Source of the DNA: Streptomyces sp. CNQ085
GTDB lineage: Bacteria > Actinomycetota > Actinomycetes > Streptomycetales > Streptomycetaceae
Assembly: GCF_022614595.1 (NCBI RefSeq)
Contig: NZ_JAJFAU010000025.1
Location: 1-32,828, forward strand
Length of the DNA: 32,828 bases
Direction: 5' to 3'
In this document: piece by piece, positions 1 to 8,513 of the stretch
How the letters are laid out: each line of letters starts with the position of its first letter
Numbering within the stretch: position 1 is the stretch's first letter
Position numbers and translations under genes: made by a program
Notes under the pieces: generated by a model
Seen by the model: the letters and a program-made list of their open reading frames with translations, nothing else
Database searches by the model: none
What the model was told of the DNA's origin: nothing

Positions 1-689
1 CTGCCGCCACGCGACGGGCGGTTGCCGGCGCGGGCGGCGGCGTTCTCGGCGCGGACCTCGGCGATGTTCTTGACGTCGCCCTTGTAGATCCAGACCTTCA
101 CACCGATCCGGCCGAAGGTCGTCTTGGCCTCGAAGAAGCCGTAGTCGACGTTGGCGCGCAGGGTGTGCAGGGGGACCCGGCCCTCGCGGTAGAACTCGGA
201 GCGGGACATCTCGGCGCCGCCGAGGCGACCACCGCACTGGATCTTGATGCCCTTGGCACCGGCCTTCATCGTGCTCTGCATCGACTTGCGCATCGCACGG
301 CGGAAGGAGACGCGGGAGGACAGCTGCTCGGCGACGGCCTGGGCCACCAGCTGAGCGTCCGTCTCCGGGTTCTTCACCTCGAGGATGTTGAACTGGATCT
401 GCTTGCCGGTCAGCTTCTCCAGCCGGCCGCGGATGCGCTCCGCCTCGGCGCCGCGGCGGCCGATCACGATGCCCGGACGGGCGGTGTGAACGTCGACGCG
501 GACACGGTCACGGGTGCGCTCGATCTCCACCTTGGAGATGCCAGCCCGCTCCATGCCCTGCGTGAGCAGGCGGCGGATCTCGACGTCTTCCTTGATGTAG
601 TCCTTGTACAGCTTGTCGGCGTACCAGCGGGACTTGAAGTCCGTGGTGATGCCGAGCCGGAACCCGTGCGGGTTGACCTTCTGCCCCAT
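1..689 (-). CDS. rpsC: 30S ribosomal protein S3 (3' end outside window)
   Basis: S3 sits at the mRNA entry side of the 30S subunit head. The reading frame starts [20 protein letters not shown], a canonical bacterial S3 N-terminus, and carries the KH-domain motif with [10 protein letters not shown] near residue 95. About 229 residues are visible; Streptomyces S3 is about 277 aa, so the C-terminal tail lies beyond the window edge. The ATG overlaps the rplV stop by one base (TAATG), so the two are translationally coupled within the S10 operon. Nothing odd is visible. Confidence 0.98.
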   Translation of the reverse strand, partial: MGQKVNPHGFRLGITTDFKSRWYADKLYKDYIKEDVEIRRLLTQGMERAGISKVEIERTRDRVRVDVHTARPGIVIGRRGAEAERIRGRLEKLTGKQIQFNILEVKNPETDAQLVAQAVAEQLSSRVSFRRAMRKSMQSTMKAGAKGIKIQCGGRLGGAEMSRSEFYREGRVPLHTLRANVDYGFFEAKTTFGRIGVKVWIYKGDVKNIAEVRAENAAARAGNRPSRGG

Positions 690-1036
690 TACCGGGTTCC
701 TTCCTTGCTGCTGACGACCACCGTGATGTGGCTGGTCCGCTTACGGATCCGGTAGGCGCGGCCCTGGGCGCGCGGCCGGAACCGCTTCAGGGTCGGGCCC
801 TCGTCGACGTATGCCTCGGAGATGAAGAGGCTGTCGACGTCCGTGTGGTCGTAGTTGTGCGCGGCGTTGGCGATGGCGCTGTCGAGCACCTTGCCGACGG
901 GCACGCTCGCGGCCTGCGGGGCGAAACGCAGGACCGCCTGAGCCTCCGTGGCGTCCATGCCACGGATGAGGTCCACCACGCGGCGGGCCTTCATGGGCGT
1001 GACGCGGATGTACCGCGCCTGGGCCCTGGCTTCCAT
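689..1036 (-). CDS. rplV: 50S ribosomal protein L22
   Basis: L22 is a 115-aa protein of the 50S subunit that lines the peptide exit tunnel with its beta-hairpin. It starts [20 protein letters not shown] and ends with [12 protein letters not shown], matching the family's usual length. An in-frame ATG lies eight codons further upstream (1058-1060), but the chosen ATG at 1034-1036 has a GAAGGGA ribosome binding site about 5 nt upstream and gives the standard N-terminus. It is followed by rpsC with a one-base overlap. The hairpin region shows no change I recognise as macrolide resistance. Confidence 0.97.
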   Translation of the reverse strand: MEARAQARYIRVTPMKARRVVDLIRGMDATEAQAVLRFAPQAASVPVGKVLDSAIANAAHNYDHTDVDSLFISEAYVDEGPTLKRFRPRAQGRAYRIRKRTSHITVVVSSKEGTR

Positions 1037-1082
1037 GGTTGTCCCTTCGGTGTCAGTCATAGGTCTTCGCTACTTCCGCACA

Positions 1083-1364
1083 TCAGCGACGACGCGACTT
1101 GCGGTCGTCCTTCTCGTGGCCGCGGAAGGTGCGGGTCGGCGCGAACTCGCCGAGCTTGTGGCCGACCATCGACTCGGTGACGAACACCGGGACGTGCTTG
1201 CGGCCGTCGTGCACCGCGATCGTGTGGCCCAGCATGGCCGGGACGATCATCGAGCGGCGGGACCAGGTCTTGATGACGTTCTTGGTGCCTGCGTCGTTCT
1301 GTACGTCCACCTTCTTCATCAGGTGGTCGTCGACGAAAGGCCCCTTCTTGAGACTGCGCGGCAT
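1083..1364 (-). CDS. rpsS: 30S ribosomal protein S19
   Basis: S19 is a 93-aa head protein of the 30S subunit that contacts S13 and the A-site finger. The protein begins [20 protein letters not shown] and contains the conserved KTWSRRSMI and [16 protein letters not shown] blocks. The open frame extends 35 codons further upstream into rplB, but AGGAGG about 10 nt upstream of the ATG at 1362-1364 and the family N-terminus fix the start. It lies between rplB and rplV in the S10 operon. Confidence 0.97.
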   Translation of the reverse strand: MPRSLKKGPFVDDHLMKKVDVQNDAGTKNVIKTWSRRSMIVPAMLGHTIAVHDGRKHVPVFVTESMVGHKLGEFAPTRTFRGHEKDDRKSRRR

Positions 1365-1378
1365 CGAAAACCCGCCTC

Positions 1379-2215
1379 CTAGCGCTTCTTGTTCGTCTTG
1401 CGGCGGCGGACGATGTACTTGTTGCTGGCCTTCTTCGGCGAGCGAGTACGTCCTTCCTTCTTGCCCCACGGGGAGACCGGGTGACGACCACCGGAGGTCT
1501 TGCCCTCACCACCACCGTGCGGGTGGTCGACCGGGTTCATGACCACACCGCGGACGGTCGGGCGGACGCCCTTCCAGCGCATACGGCCGGCCTTGCCCCA
1601 GTTGATGTTCGACTGCTCGGCGTTGCCGACCTCGCCGACGGTGGCGCGGCAGCGGACGTCGACCAGGCGGATCTCACCGGACGGCATGCGCAGGTGGGCC
1701 ATGCGGCCCTCCTTCGCCAGCAGCTGCACGGAGGCGCCCGCGGAACGGGCGAACTTCGCGCCGCCGCCGGGCCGCAGCTCGATGGCGTGGATGGTCGTAC
1801 CGACCGGGATGTTACGCAGCGCGAGGTTGTTGCCCGGCTTGATGTCGGCGCCGGGGCCGTTCTCGACGCGGTCGCCCTGCTTCATGCCGGCCGGCGCGAG
1901 GATGTAGCGCTTCTCGCCGTCGACGTAGTGCAGCAGCGCGATGCGCGCGGTGCGGTTGGGGTCGTACTCGATGTGCGCGACCTTGGCCGGCACGCCGTCC
2001 TTGTCGTGACGACGGAAGTCGATCACGCGGTAGGCGCGCTTGTGGCCACCACCCTGGTGGCGGACGGTCACACGACCGGTGTTGTTACGGCCGCCCTTGC
2101 TGTGCAGGGGGCGGACCAGCGACTTCTCCGGCGTGGACCGCGTGATCTCGACGAAGTCGGCGACGCTGGAGCCACGACGGCCCGGGGTCGTCGGCTTGTA
2201 CTTGCGGATACCCAT
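1379..2215 (-). CDS. rplB: 50S ribosomal protein L2
   Basis: L2 (278 aa) binds 23S rRNA near the peptidyl transferase centre and bridges the subunits. It starts [18 protein letters not shown]. The conserved C-terminal block [27 protein letters not shown], which contains the universally conserved functional histidine, is intact. Full family length. A 39-nt gap from rplW contains a perfect 16-bp palindrome at 2227-2242 (listed separately). Confidence 0.98.
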   Translation of the reverse strand: MGIRKYKPTTPGRRGSSVADFVEITRSTPEKSLVRPLHSKGGRNNTGRVTVRHQGGGHKRAYRVIDFRRHDKDGVPAKVAHIEYDPNRTARIALLHYVDGEKRYILAPAGMKQGDRVENGPGADIKPGNNLALRNIPVGTTIHAIELRPGGGAKFARSAGASVQLLAKEGRMAHLRMPSGEIRLVDVRCRATVGEVGNAEQSNINWGKAGRMRWKGVRPTVRGVVMNPVDHPHGGGEGKTSGGRHPVSPWGKKEGRTRSPKKASNKYIVRRRKTNKKR

Positions 2216-2254
2216 TTCTCAGTCCTCGTCCGATATCGGACGGTACGACCTCCG

Positions 2255-2578
2255 TTAGGAGACCGGACCGCCGAAGATGTCGATACGGTCGCCCTCGGCG
2301 AGGGTCACGATGGCGCGCTTGGTGTCGGCGCGCTTGCCGTAACCGGTGCGGGTGCGCTTGCGCTTGCCCTGGCGGTTGATCGTGTTGACCCCGGTGACCT
2401 TGACCGAGAAGACCGCCTCGACGGCCTGCTTGATCTGGGTCTTGTTGGCACGCGGGTCGACGACGAACGTGTACTTGTTCTCGTCCAGCAGCGCGTAGCT
2501 CTTCTCGGAGACCACCGGCTTCACGAGGATGTCGCGGGGGTCGGAGAAGGTCTTGCTGGTGACGGTGGTCTCGGCCAT
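2255..2578 (-). CDS. rplW: 50S ribosomal protein L23
   Basis: L23 (107 aa) sits at the tunnel exit and docks trigger factor and SRP. Actinobacterial-type N-terminus with the [20 protein letters not shown] block, and the conserved rRNA-binding stretch with [13 protein letters not shown]. Its ATG overlaps the last base of the rplD stop codon (TGATG), implying coupled translation. Length is typical. Confidence 0.97.
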   Translation of the reverse strand: MAETTVTSKTFSDPRDILVKPVVSEKSYALLDENKYTFVVDPRANKTQIKQAVEAVFSVKVTGVNTINRQGKRKRTRTGYGKRADTKRAIVTLAEGDRIDIFGGPVS

Positions 2579-3237
2579 CAGGCCTCGCTCCCTTCGTGCT
2601 GGGCGGCCTTGCGGCCGGCCACGAAGCTGTCGAGGGCGGCCTTGGTGAAGACCACGTCGTCGGAGACGAGCACGTCGTAGGTGTTCAGCTGGCCCGGCTC
2701 CAGGATGTGGACCCGGGGCAGGTTACGGGCGGACAGCCACGCGGCCTCGTCGCTCCGCTCGGCGACCAGGAGCACGTTCTTGCGCTCGCTGATCCTCCCG
2801 AACAGGGTCTTGGCGGCCTTGGTGGAGATCTCGCTCTCGACCACGCCGCTCACGACGTGGACGCGGCCGTGGCGCGCCCGGTCGGAGAGGGCACCGCGCA
2901 GGGCGGCGGCCTTCATCTTCTTCGGGGTCCGCTGCGAGTAGTCGCGCGGCACGGGGCCGTGCACGACGCCACCACCGGCGAACTGCGGGGCGCGGGTCGA
3001 ACCCTGGCGGGCGCGGCCGGTGCCCTTCTGGCGGTACGGCTTCTTGCCACCGCCCCGGACCTCGCCGCGGGTCTTGGTCTTGTGCGTGCCCTGGCGGGCA
3101 GCGGCCAGCTGTGCGACGACGACCTGGTGGATCAGCGGAACGCTGACCTGCGCGTCGAAGATCTCCGCGGGGAGCTCGACGGTCCCGGCCTTGTCGCCCG
3201 CCGGCGAAAGGATGTCAACGGTACTGGGAGTGCTCAT
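2578..3237 (-). CDS. rplD: 50S ribosomal protein L4
   Basis: L4 (219 aa) folds on 23S rRNA domain I and extends a loop into the exit tunnel. In E. coli it also represses its own S10 operon. The tunnel-loop sequence with the [20 protein letters not shown] block is intact around residues 65-85. The start ATG has GAGG, part of the rplC stop region, about 9 nt upstream. It lies between rplC and rplW, with a one-base overlap to rplW. Whether L4 autoregulates here cannot be seen from the sequence. Confidence 0.97.
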   Translation of the reverse strand: MSTPSTVDILSPAGDKAGTVELPAEIFDAQVSVPLIHQVVVAQLAAARQGTHKTKTRGEVRGGGKKPYRQKGTGRARQGSTRAPQFAGGGVVHGPVPRDYSQRTPKKMKAAALRGALSDRARHGRVHVVSGVVESEISTKAAKTLFGRISERKNVLLVAERSDEAAWLSARNLPRVHILEPGQLNTYDVLVSDDVVFTKAALDSFVAGRKAAQHEGSEA

Positions 3238-3246
3238 GGTTTAACC

Positions 3247-3894
3247 TCAGGCCCCCTTGGCCGCGGTACGGACCAGGACGAGGCCGCCGTTCGGACCAGG
3301 AACCGCGCCCTTGATGAGCAGCAGGCCCTTCTCCGCGTCAACGGCGTGGACGGTCAGGTTCTGGGTGGTGACCCGCTCGTTGCCCATGCGGCCAGCCATG
3401 CGCAGGCCCTTGAACACGCGGCCCGGGGTGGCGCAGCCACCGATGGAGCCGGGGGAGCGGTGCTTACGCTGCGTGCCGTGGCCGGCGCCGAGACCGGCGA
3501 AGCCGTGGCGCTTCATGACACCGGCGGTGCCCTTGCCCTTGCTCTTGCCGGTGACGTCGACCTTCACACCGGACTCGAACACCTCGGCGGTGACCTCCTG
3601 GCCGAGCGTGTACTCGCCGGCGTCGGCGGTACGCAGCTCCACGAGGTGGCGGCGCGGGGTGACGTCGGCCTTGGCGAAGTGGCCCTTGAGGGGCTTGTTC
3701 ACCTTGCGCGGGTCGATCTCGCCGAAGGCGATCTGGACGGCCTCGTAGCCGTCCTTGTCCGCGGTGCGCACCTGGGTGACGATGCAGGGGCCGGCCTTGA
3801 CAACGGTGACCGGGACGACACGGTTGTTCTCGTCCCAGACCTGGGTCATGCCGAGCTTCTCGCCCAGGACACCCTTGATCTGCTTGGTGGTCAT
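3247..3894 (-). CDS. rplC: 50S ribosomal protein L3
   Basis: L3 (215 aa) is an early-assembly 50S protein reaching toward the peptidyl transferase centre. It starts [20 protein letters not shown] and contains the central finger block [19 protein letters not shown] and the [19 protein letters not shown] block typical of the family. AGAGG lies upstream of the start. It is the second gene of the S10 operon, 14 nt after rpsJ. Length and sequence are ordinary for Streptomyces. Confidence 0.97.
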   Translation of the reverse strand: MTTKQIKGVLGEKLGMTQVWDENNRVVPVTVVKAGPCIVTQVRTADKDGYEAVQIAFGEIDPRKVNKPLKGHFAKADVTPRRHLVELRTADAGEYTLGQEVTAEVFESGVKVDVTGKSKGKGTAGVMKRHGFAGLGAGHGTQRKHRSPGSIGGCATPGRVFKGLRMAGRMGNERVTTQNLTVHAVDAEKGLLLIKGAVPGPNGGLVLVRTAAKGA

Positions 3895-3908
3895 CTCTAC
3901 CGCGCCTC

Positions 3909-4217
3909 TCAGAGCTTGATCTCGATGTCGACGCCGGCCGGCAGGTCCAGGCGCATCAGCGAGTCAACGGTCTTGGGCGTCGGGTCGAGGATGTCGATCA
4001 GGCGCTTGTGGGTGCGCATCTCGAAGTGCTCGCGCGAGTCCTTGTACTTGTGTGGCGACTTGATGACGCAGTACACGTTCTTCTCTGTGGGCAGCGGCAC
4101 CGGGCCCGCGACCGACGCACCAGTACGGGTCACCGTCTCGACGATCTTCTTCGCCGAGGTGTCGATGACCTCGTGGTCGTAGGCCTTGAGCCGGATGCGG
4201 ATCTTCTGTCCCGCCAT
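3909..4217 (-). CDS. rpsJ: 30S ribosomal protein S10, first gene of S10 operon
   Basis: S10 (102 aa) is a 30S head protein and, as NusE, a transcription antitermination factor. It starts [20 protein letters not shown] and contains [19 protein letters not shown]. The frame stays open upstream but the ATG at 4215-4217 gives the standard protein. The ribosome binding site is weak (AGGAC about 14 nt upstream, GAAG nearer). It is preceded by a long structured leader with a hairpin block shared with rpsL, which suggests leader-level control of the whole operon. Confidence 0.98.
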   Translation of the reverse strand: MAGQKIRIRLKAYDHEVIDTSAKKIVETVTRTGASVAGPVPLPTEKNVYCVIKSPHKYKDSREHFEMRTHKRLIDILDPTPKTVDSLMRLDLPAGVDIEIKL

Positions 4218-4277
4218 GGCTACTTCGTAGTCCTGTCTCTCGTCACGCTCCGGGACCCGGCGGGACCACGCTCTCCT

Positions 4278-4302
4278 CCGACCCACGCGGTCGGGCGTGT
4301 CG
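4278..4302 (-). promoter_or_regulatory. Leader hairpin block shared with rpsL leader (copy 1)
   Basis: On the minus strand this reads CGACACGC followed by the hairpin CCGACCGCGTGGGTCGG, 60 nt before the rpsJ ATG. A 25-nt block with one mismatch occurs at 22262-22286, 53 nt before the rpsL start. The stem is CCGACC/GGTCGG. Conservation of sequence, hairpin and distance in two different r-protein operons points to an RNA-level regulatory element. Confidence 0.6.
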
Positions 4303-4548
4303 CATCCCCGCCACCATGGAAATCCTTAGAATTTCCCTGCTTGGGGACGCGGTGCGCGAGACCGCGGAACCGGGGGAGGAAACCCACCGGGCGCCTGGTC
4401 GGTACCCCGCCCACGCTTCCCGGAAGATTCCCGTACTTCCACCCCTGACGAGGGGCGACGAATACATTGGGACTCGCTTCCGGTCCTCCCGGCGGGAGGC
4501 GCGCAGCATCGGCACTCAACCGAGCAACCCGGACAGTCTGCCACACGG

Positions 4549-4563
4549 GGCATCGCCGATGCC
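4549..4563. promoter_or_regulatory. Perfect 7-1-7 palindrome upstream of rpsJ
   Basis: GGCATCG-C-CGATGCC is a perfect inverted repeat lying between the lanM stop and the predicted rpsJ -10, overlapping the predicted -35 spacer. It has the geometry of a repressor operator or a short RNA hairpin. No family assignment is possible. Confidence 0.35.
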
Positions 4564-4683
4564 AATCGGACCCATCACGTTACCCCGGCGGGACACCGCC
4601 GAATCCTGCCCGCCCGCCCGCGGGGAACCGCCCCCGGGTCCTCCGGTCTCCGCTCCCCGTCCCGCCGCCCCCGGCGCCGCCCG

Positions 4684-7593
4684 CTAGCGCGGCTCCCGGC
4701 CCTCGGGAGCGGTGAGGAGCAGCGGGGTGCGGGGACGCCCGGGGCCGGTGGCCTCCGGGGCGAGGCGGAGCAGCAGGTGCAGAATGCCGCTGAGACCGGG
4801 CATCAGGCCCGGGGAGAAGGTCTCCCGGGCCAGTCCGCCGACCGGGCCGCGGTGTTCGAGGTCGGTGAGCAGCCCGGCCAGCAGGTCCCGGACACCGGGG
4901 ACGTGGACCGGGGGCGGGGCGGGCGCGGGACCGGCGTCGGGCGCGGGCAGGGCTCGCAGGTGGGTGAGCAGTTCGACGAGCCCCAGGTCGCCGTGGCACA
5001 GAGTGTGGCTCCAGCCGAAGCCGTCGGCCAGGCCGGCCGCCGCCGCGCGGTATGCGTTGACCAGGTGGGCGCGGTCCCCGGTGCGGTGGTGGAGGTCCAC
5101 GGCGGCCAGGCCGATGCCGGTACTGCCGTGGCACCAGGCGGTGGCGTGTTCCTGCTGGCCGCCTATGCGGGCGTCGTGCCAGTTGCCGGCCACCGGGTCC
5201 CACAGCGACTCCTCGTAGGACAGGGCGGCCCCGGCCAGCTCGCGCCAGCGGCGGCGGTCGGCGTCGGTGCCGGCCTCGCAGAGGGCCAGCCGGTGCAGCG
5301 CCCAGCCCATGCCGGTGGCGCCGTGGGCGAAACCGCCGATGCCCTCGGCGAAGAGCACGGTGGACCAGCGGGCCCCGCGGTCGTCGCGGACGGCGGTGCG
5401 CTCCAGACGGCGGGCCGCGCGGGCGGCGGTGGCCAGCCACCGCTCCTCGCCGGTGAGGTGCGCGAGGTTCAGCAGCGGGACGATCACCCCGGCGGCGCCG
5501 CCGAGGATGTCGAGGTCGGTGTCCTCGTCGAGCAGCCCGGGGGTGAGCTCGGCGGCGCGGAGCCGGGCGCGGGCCAGGTGGGCATCGTCGCCGAGCAGCC
5601 CGTACAGCTCGGTCCACGTCCACACCTGGGAGGCGATGCCGGTGTAGCCGCCGATGAAGGCGGTGGCCGTGGTGTCCTCGGTGGCGGCCAGCACGCGCAG
5701 CGCGCCCTCCAGGAAGTCTTCGAGCCCGGGGACGGGGTCGGCCCGGCCGCGCCGCACCTCCCGCAGATATCCGGCCAGGGCGACCGCGACACCCCCCTGT
5801 CCGGTGTACAGCTCGGCCGCCAGCGGGCGGATGGCCCAGCCGACGCCGGTGAGCACCGGACTCACCCAGGTGACGGTGGAGTCCTCGCCGCGGACGGCCT
5901 CCTCGCACAGGGTCCGCACGAGCCCCGCCGCCATGGCGCGCCGCCTCGACTCCAGCGCGTCGTGCCGGGGGGCGGGCGGGTCCGCCCGCACACGGGGCGG
6001 CAGGGTGCGCTCGTTGAGGTAGGCGCCCACCAGGGCCCCCTGGATGACGGACTCCTCCATCCGGAAGTCCGCGCCGCGCCAGTCCGCCACCGCGTGCCGG
6101 ATCGTCGCCTCGTCCACCACGGCGGTGAACACCGGGATGTCGCCGGCGAGCAGGTCCTCGATCTCCGATTCGATGCTCTCGGGGGAGTCCGGCGCGCCGG
6201 GCAGCGCCCGGGCGTTGCCGAGCAGTACCTCACGGGCCCGCTGCCGGGCCTCCTGTGGCCGGTGCAGGGAGACCGGGTGCCACAGCATCCGGCCGATGTC
6301 GACGTACGCCTGGGTGCCGCGGCGCAGGTTCCGGACCCGGCAGCCGGTGAACGGCCGCAGCAGCTGGGGCAATCCGCCGCCCTCGGAGTCCATCCGGTGC
6401 AGATGGGCGGTCAGTTCGCGGAATCCGTCGAGCACCCGGTCCCAGTGCCGGAACAGGGCCGGTTCGGCGGCGGGCAGGTTGGCCGAGGGCGGCGGTGCGA
6501 TGAGTTCGGTGTCCATCCTGGCGCCGTCGGTGCCGCCGCCGGCGATGACGGGCGCCGGTATCAGGGGCTGCTGTCCGGGGATCGCCCCGGCCGCCGAGAT
6601 GTCGGTGCCGCCCATGGCGTAACCGCCCATCCGGGTCGGCAGGATGCCGGTGCGCAGCACGGTGCGCCGGATGACGGCGGCGGCGTCGTCCACGGCGGCC
6701 CCGCGCCCGCTGTCCTCGGCGGGCGGCACGTCCCGGGTGAACAGGCATTCGGCGTCCACCACGACGGGTTCGGGGCCGTGGGCGATGAGGTTCTCGGCGT
6801 GCAGGTCGGTGCCGCCGGTCAGGCGCATCAGGGCCAGCCAGTGGCCCAGGGTGCGGTAGTACTGGGCGAGTCCGGCCTCGTCGACGCAGTAGCGGTGCGG
6901 AATGTGTGCGGTCCAGCCGTAGCCGTCGCGCGGAAGCGCACGCGGGGTGCGCGGGCGGGGGCCGGAGGGCGCGCCGGGGTGCGACCAGAGGCGGACGAGC
7001 AGGTGCTCCAGCGCGGTGTCGGTGTCCAGGGGGCGCGGCTTGTACATCACGCTGCCGCCCTCGAAGGTGAGCTGGGCGACGGCACGCCCGCCCCGGTGAG
7101 GGTCGCCCGCCCCGAGGCGGAGGGCCGTCAGCCGCCCGGCGGGGCGGCCCAGGAGTGCGGAGAGGCGGTCGCGGTCGTCGGCCAGGCGCCGGGCGAGTTC
7201 GGCGGTCGCGTCGGCCAGAGGGGCGGTGGCGCGTGCCACGCGCTCGCCGAGTCCGGGATACCGCCTCTCCAGGCGCTCGCGGAACTCCGGGGTCCGGGCC
7301 CGGTCCTGGAAGGCCGCCCAGCGTTCGCGGCCGTCCGCGCCGGGAAGGTCGCCCGCGAGACTCCGGGCCCGCAGTTCCAGGAGCAGGAGCCGGTTGAGTT
7401 TGCGTTGCAGGGAGGCGAGCTGGGCGGTGCGCGCGGTGGCCGCGATCAGGGTCCGCTCCGCGTCGCTCAGGCCGGGTACGGCCGCCAGGCGGCGGCGCAG
7501 CTCGGCGGGGAAACCGGCGGTCCAGGCGGCCACCGGCGCCTCGAAGTGGCCGGTCTCGGCCGGGGTGTCCTGCCTGCCGGTGACGTCTGTCAT
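4684..7593 (-). CDS. Class II lanthipeptide synthetase LanM
   Basis: A bifunctional enzyme of 969 aa, usual LanM length, that dehydrates Ser/Thr and forms (methyl)lanthionine rings in a precursor peptide. The N-terminal half is the lanthionine dehydratase domain: YKPRP at 184-188 with Lys185, TDLHAEN at 262-268 and VVVDAE ending at 282 are the kinase-like catalytic motifs. A later RVRNLRRGTQAY block matches the phosphate-elimination region. The C-terminal LanC-like cyclase has a GFAHG motif and zinc ligands Cys821 (WCHG) and Cys866-His867 (LCHG), all intact. The start ATG has AGGAG about 11 nt upstream. The precursor gene lies 103 nt upstream, with a hairpin between them. No LanT transporter or protease gene is adjacent. 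It ends just before the rpsJ leader. Confidence 0.93.
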   Translation of the reverse strand: MTDVTGRQDTPAETGHFEAPVAAWTAGFPAELRRRLAAVPGLSDAERTLIAATARTAQLASLQRKLNRLLLLELRARSLAGDLPGADGRERWAAFQDRARTPEFRERLERRYPGLGERVARATAPLADATAELARRLADDRDRLSALLGRPAGRLTALRLGAGDPHRGGRAVAQLTFEGGSVMYKPRPLDTDTALEHLLVRLWSHPGAPSGPRPRTPRALPRDGYGWTAHIPHRYCVDEAGLAQYYRTLGHWLALMRLTGGTDLHAENLIAHGPEPVVVDAECLFTRDVPPAEDSGRGAAVDDAAAVIRRTVLRTGILPTRMGGYAMGGTDISAAGAIPGQQPLIPAPVIAGGGTDGARMDTELIAPPPSANLPAAEPALFRHWDRVLDGFRELTAHLHRMDSEGGGLPQLLRPFTGCRVRNLRRGTQAYVDIGRMLWHPVSLHRPQEARQRAREVLLGNARALPGAPDSPESIESEIEDLLAGDIPVFTAVVDEATIRHAVADWRGADFRMEESVIQGALVGAYLNERTLPPRVRADPPAPRHDALESRRRAMAAGLVRTLCEEAVRGEDSTVTWVSPVLTGVGWAIRPLAAELYTGQGGVAVALAGYLREVRRGRADPVPGLEDFLEGALRVLAATEDTTATAFIGGYTGIASQVWTWTELYGLLGDDAHLARARLRAAELTPGLLDEDTDLDILGGAAGVIVPLLNLAHLTGEERWLATAARAARRLERTAVRDDRGARWSTVLFAEGIGGFAHGATGMGWALHRLALCEAGTDADRRRWRELAGAALSYEESLWDPVAGNWHDARIGGQQEHATAWCHGSTGIGLAAVDLHHRTGDRAHLVNAYRAAAAGLADGFGWSHTLCHGDLGLVELLTHLRALPAPDAGPAPAPPPVHVPGVRDLLAGLLTDLEHRGPVGGLARETFSPGLMPGLSGILHLLLRLAPEATGPGRPRTPLLLTAPEGREPR

Positions 7594-7650
7594 GGCCTGC
7601 TCGCTCCTGTCGGTGTCCGCGACCGTGCCGCGACGGGGTCCTCCGGTGGT

Positions 7651-7682
7651 GCCCCGGACGGCGGCACGGCACCGTCCGGGGC
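7651..7682 (-). terminator. Hairpin between lanthipeptide precursor and lanM (attenuator-like)
   Basis: Perfect 11-bp stem GCCCCGGACGG/CCGTCCGGGGC with a 10-nt loop, 14 nt after the precursor stop and 58 nt before lanM. No U-tract follows on the minus strand. Such hairpins between lanA and lanM commonly act as partial terminators or 3'-end stabilisers, giving excess precursor over enzyme; here that role is inferred. Confidence 0.6.
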
Positions 7683-7696
7683 TGTGGTGGCGCCGG

Positions 7697-7900
7697 TCAG
7701 CAGCAGTAGCTGTTCATCGAGCCGCTACAGCTGCTGCACGCGGTGAACAGGGCGTCGGTGGCGTCCACCAGCGCGGCCTCGGTGGCGCTGCCGCCCACGT
7801 ACAGCGGGCCGGCCGGGTTGGGTTCGCCGTGGGAGTTCTCCGCGCCGTCGAGCCAGGCGGCGACGATCTCGTCGGCCCGGGTCAGCGTTGCCTGTGACAT
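7697..7900 (-). CDS. Class II lanthipeptide precursor peptide (LanA)
   Basis: A 67-aa peptide starting MSQATLTRADEIVAAWLDGA and ending CSSCSGSMNSYCC. The N-terminal part is acidic, helical and leader-like; the C-terminal core has four Cys (55, 58, 66, 67) and Thr53, Ser56, 57, 59, 61, 64 as candidates for dehydration, so up to four thioether rings are possible. GGAGG lies 5 nt before the ATG at 7898-7900; an open frame continues 12 codons upstream but has no ribosome binding site. A GG pair at 36-37 (LYVGG) could be a C39-type cleavage site, but no such protease is encoded nearby. Followed by a hairpin and lanM. The mature product is unknown to me; the ring pattern cannot be deduced from sequence. 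Confidence 0.88.
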   Translation of the reverse strand: MSQATLTRADEIVAAWLDGAENSHGEPNPAGPLYVGGSATEAALVDATDALFTACSSCSGSMNSYCC

Positions 7901-8299
7901 GACAACCTCCAGAGTGATGGGAAGTGTGGAGGCCAAGGCTCAGATATTCATACTCCGGCCACAAGGACACCGGACGGAATCCGGACTCCTCCCACTGGCG
8001 ACAACAGGAGCTTGCGCCGGGAAGGCACCGGCCCCCGGCGGCCTCCCGGCAGGACGGCCGGACGGACCGGCGGCGCGGTGACGTGAGACGTTGCGCGCCC
8101 CGGCGCACGCGGGAACCGGCCATGATCCGCCGGCCGACAGGACCCGATCTCGCGCCCCGGCCCTCTCCGGGCTCGTCCCGTTGGCCACATGGGCCCCGGC
8201 CGTACCGCCGCCGGTCGCCCCGGCCGTCATGTGCGGCCGGAACGTTCCGCCCAGGAGTCTCCCAGACGTTTCCCGGAGGCTCCGTGTCATCCCTCCGCG

Positions 8300-8325
8300 G
8301 CATGATGACCGCACGACCATCATGC
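8300..8325. promoter_or_regulatory. Inverted repeat, possible operator
   Basis: Perfect 8-bp arms GCATGATG/CATCATGC with a 10-nt spacer. It lies directly beside a second nested palindrome. Function unknown; the spacing suits a dimeric regulator or a small RNA hairpin. Confidence 0.4.
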
Positions 8326-8329
8326 GGAC

Positions 8330-8364
8330 TCATCGGCTGACGAAGAATGATTCTCACCCGATGA
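8330..8364. promoter_or_regulatory. Nested palindrome with Zur/Fur-like core
   Basis: Outer arms TCATCGG/CCGATGA enclose the perfect 11-bp palindrome AGAATGATTCT (8344-8354). The 15-mer at 8343-8357 matches the Streptomyces Zur consensus TGAAAATGATTTTCA, as I remember it, at 11 of 15 positions, including the central AATGATT. The match is suggestive only. No full-length gene starts right next to it; lanA begins about 440 bp away on the minus strand. Confidence 0.35.
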
Positions 8365-8513
8365 TGCACAGCAGGGAAAGTCTGGAGGCGGAGGCGGAGC
8401 GTCTTCGACGCCGCCCTGCCGCCGAGTCGGCCCCCCCCCCCGTCCTCTCCGAGTTCATGGTGGACCTCCCCGGTGATCCGGACCGGTACGCCGGGCGTCT
8501 TCGCTCGGTCCTG

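Larger units (their letters stand above)
4218..4683 (-). promoter_or_regulatory. S10 operon promoter and long structured 5' leader
   Basis: This 466-bp gap between lanM and rpsJ has no convincing gene. On the minus strand I see a possible promoter with -35 TTGGCA (4560-4565) and -10 CAGACT (4535-4540); the 19-nt spacer is long. Downstream are several self-complementary stretches: CCTCCC/GGGAGG near 4486-4499, GGAAAT/ATTTCC near 4318-4336 and CCGACC/GGTCGG at 4278-4294. The predicted leader is about 310 nt. The promoter is inferred; the hairpins are read directly. Confidence 0.5.
7901..8513. other. 613-bp intergenic region upstream of lanA with palindrome cluster
   Basis: No gene is convincing here. 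On the minus strand an AT-rich patch (TATGAATATCTG, about 7944-7955) 45-55 nt before the lanA start could be a -10 region, but I see no good -35. At 8300-8364 there are nested inverted repeats (listed separately). An 11-nt run of C (G on the minus strand) sits at 8431-8441. A plus-strand open frame crosses 8361-9002 but lacks a clear ribosome binding site. Confidence 0.5.

Noticed and set aside
4777..7746. 989-aa plus-strand open frame opposite lanM
   Set aside because: It is the shadow of a GC-rich gene; it shows no domains, and lanM carries all catalytic motifs on the other strand.
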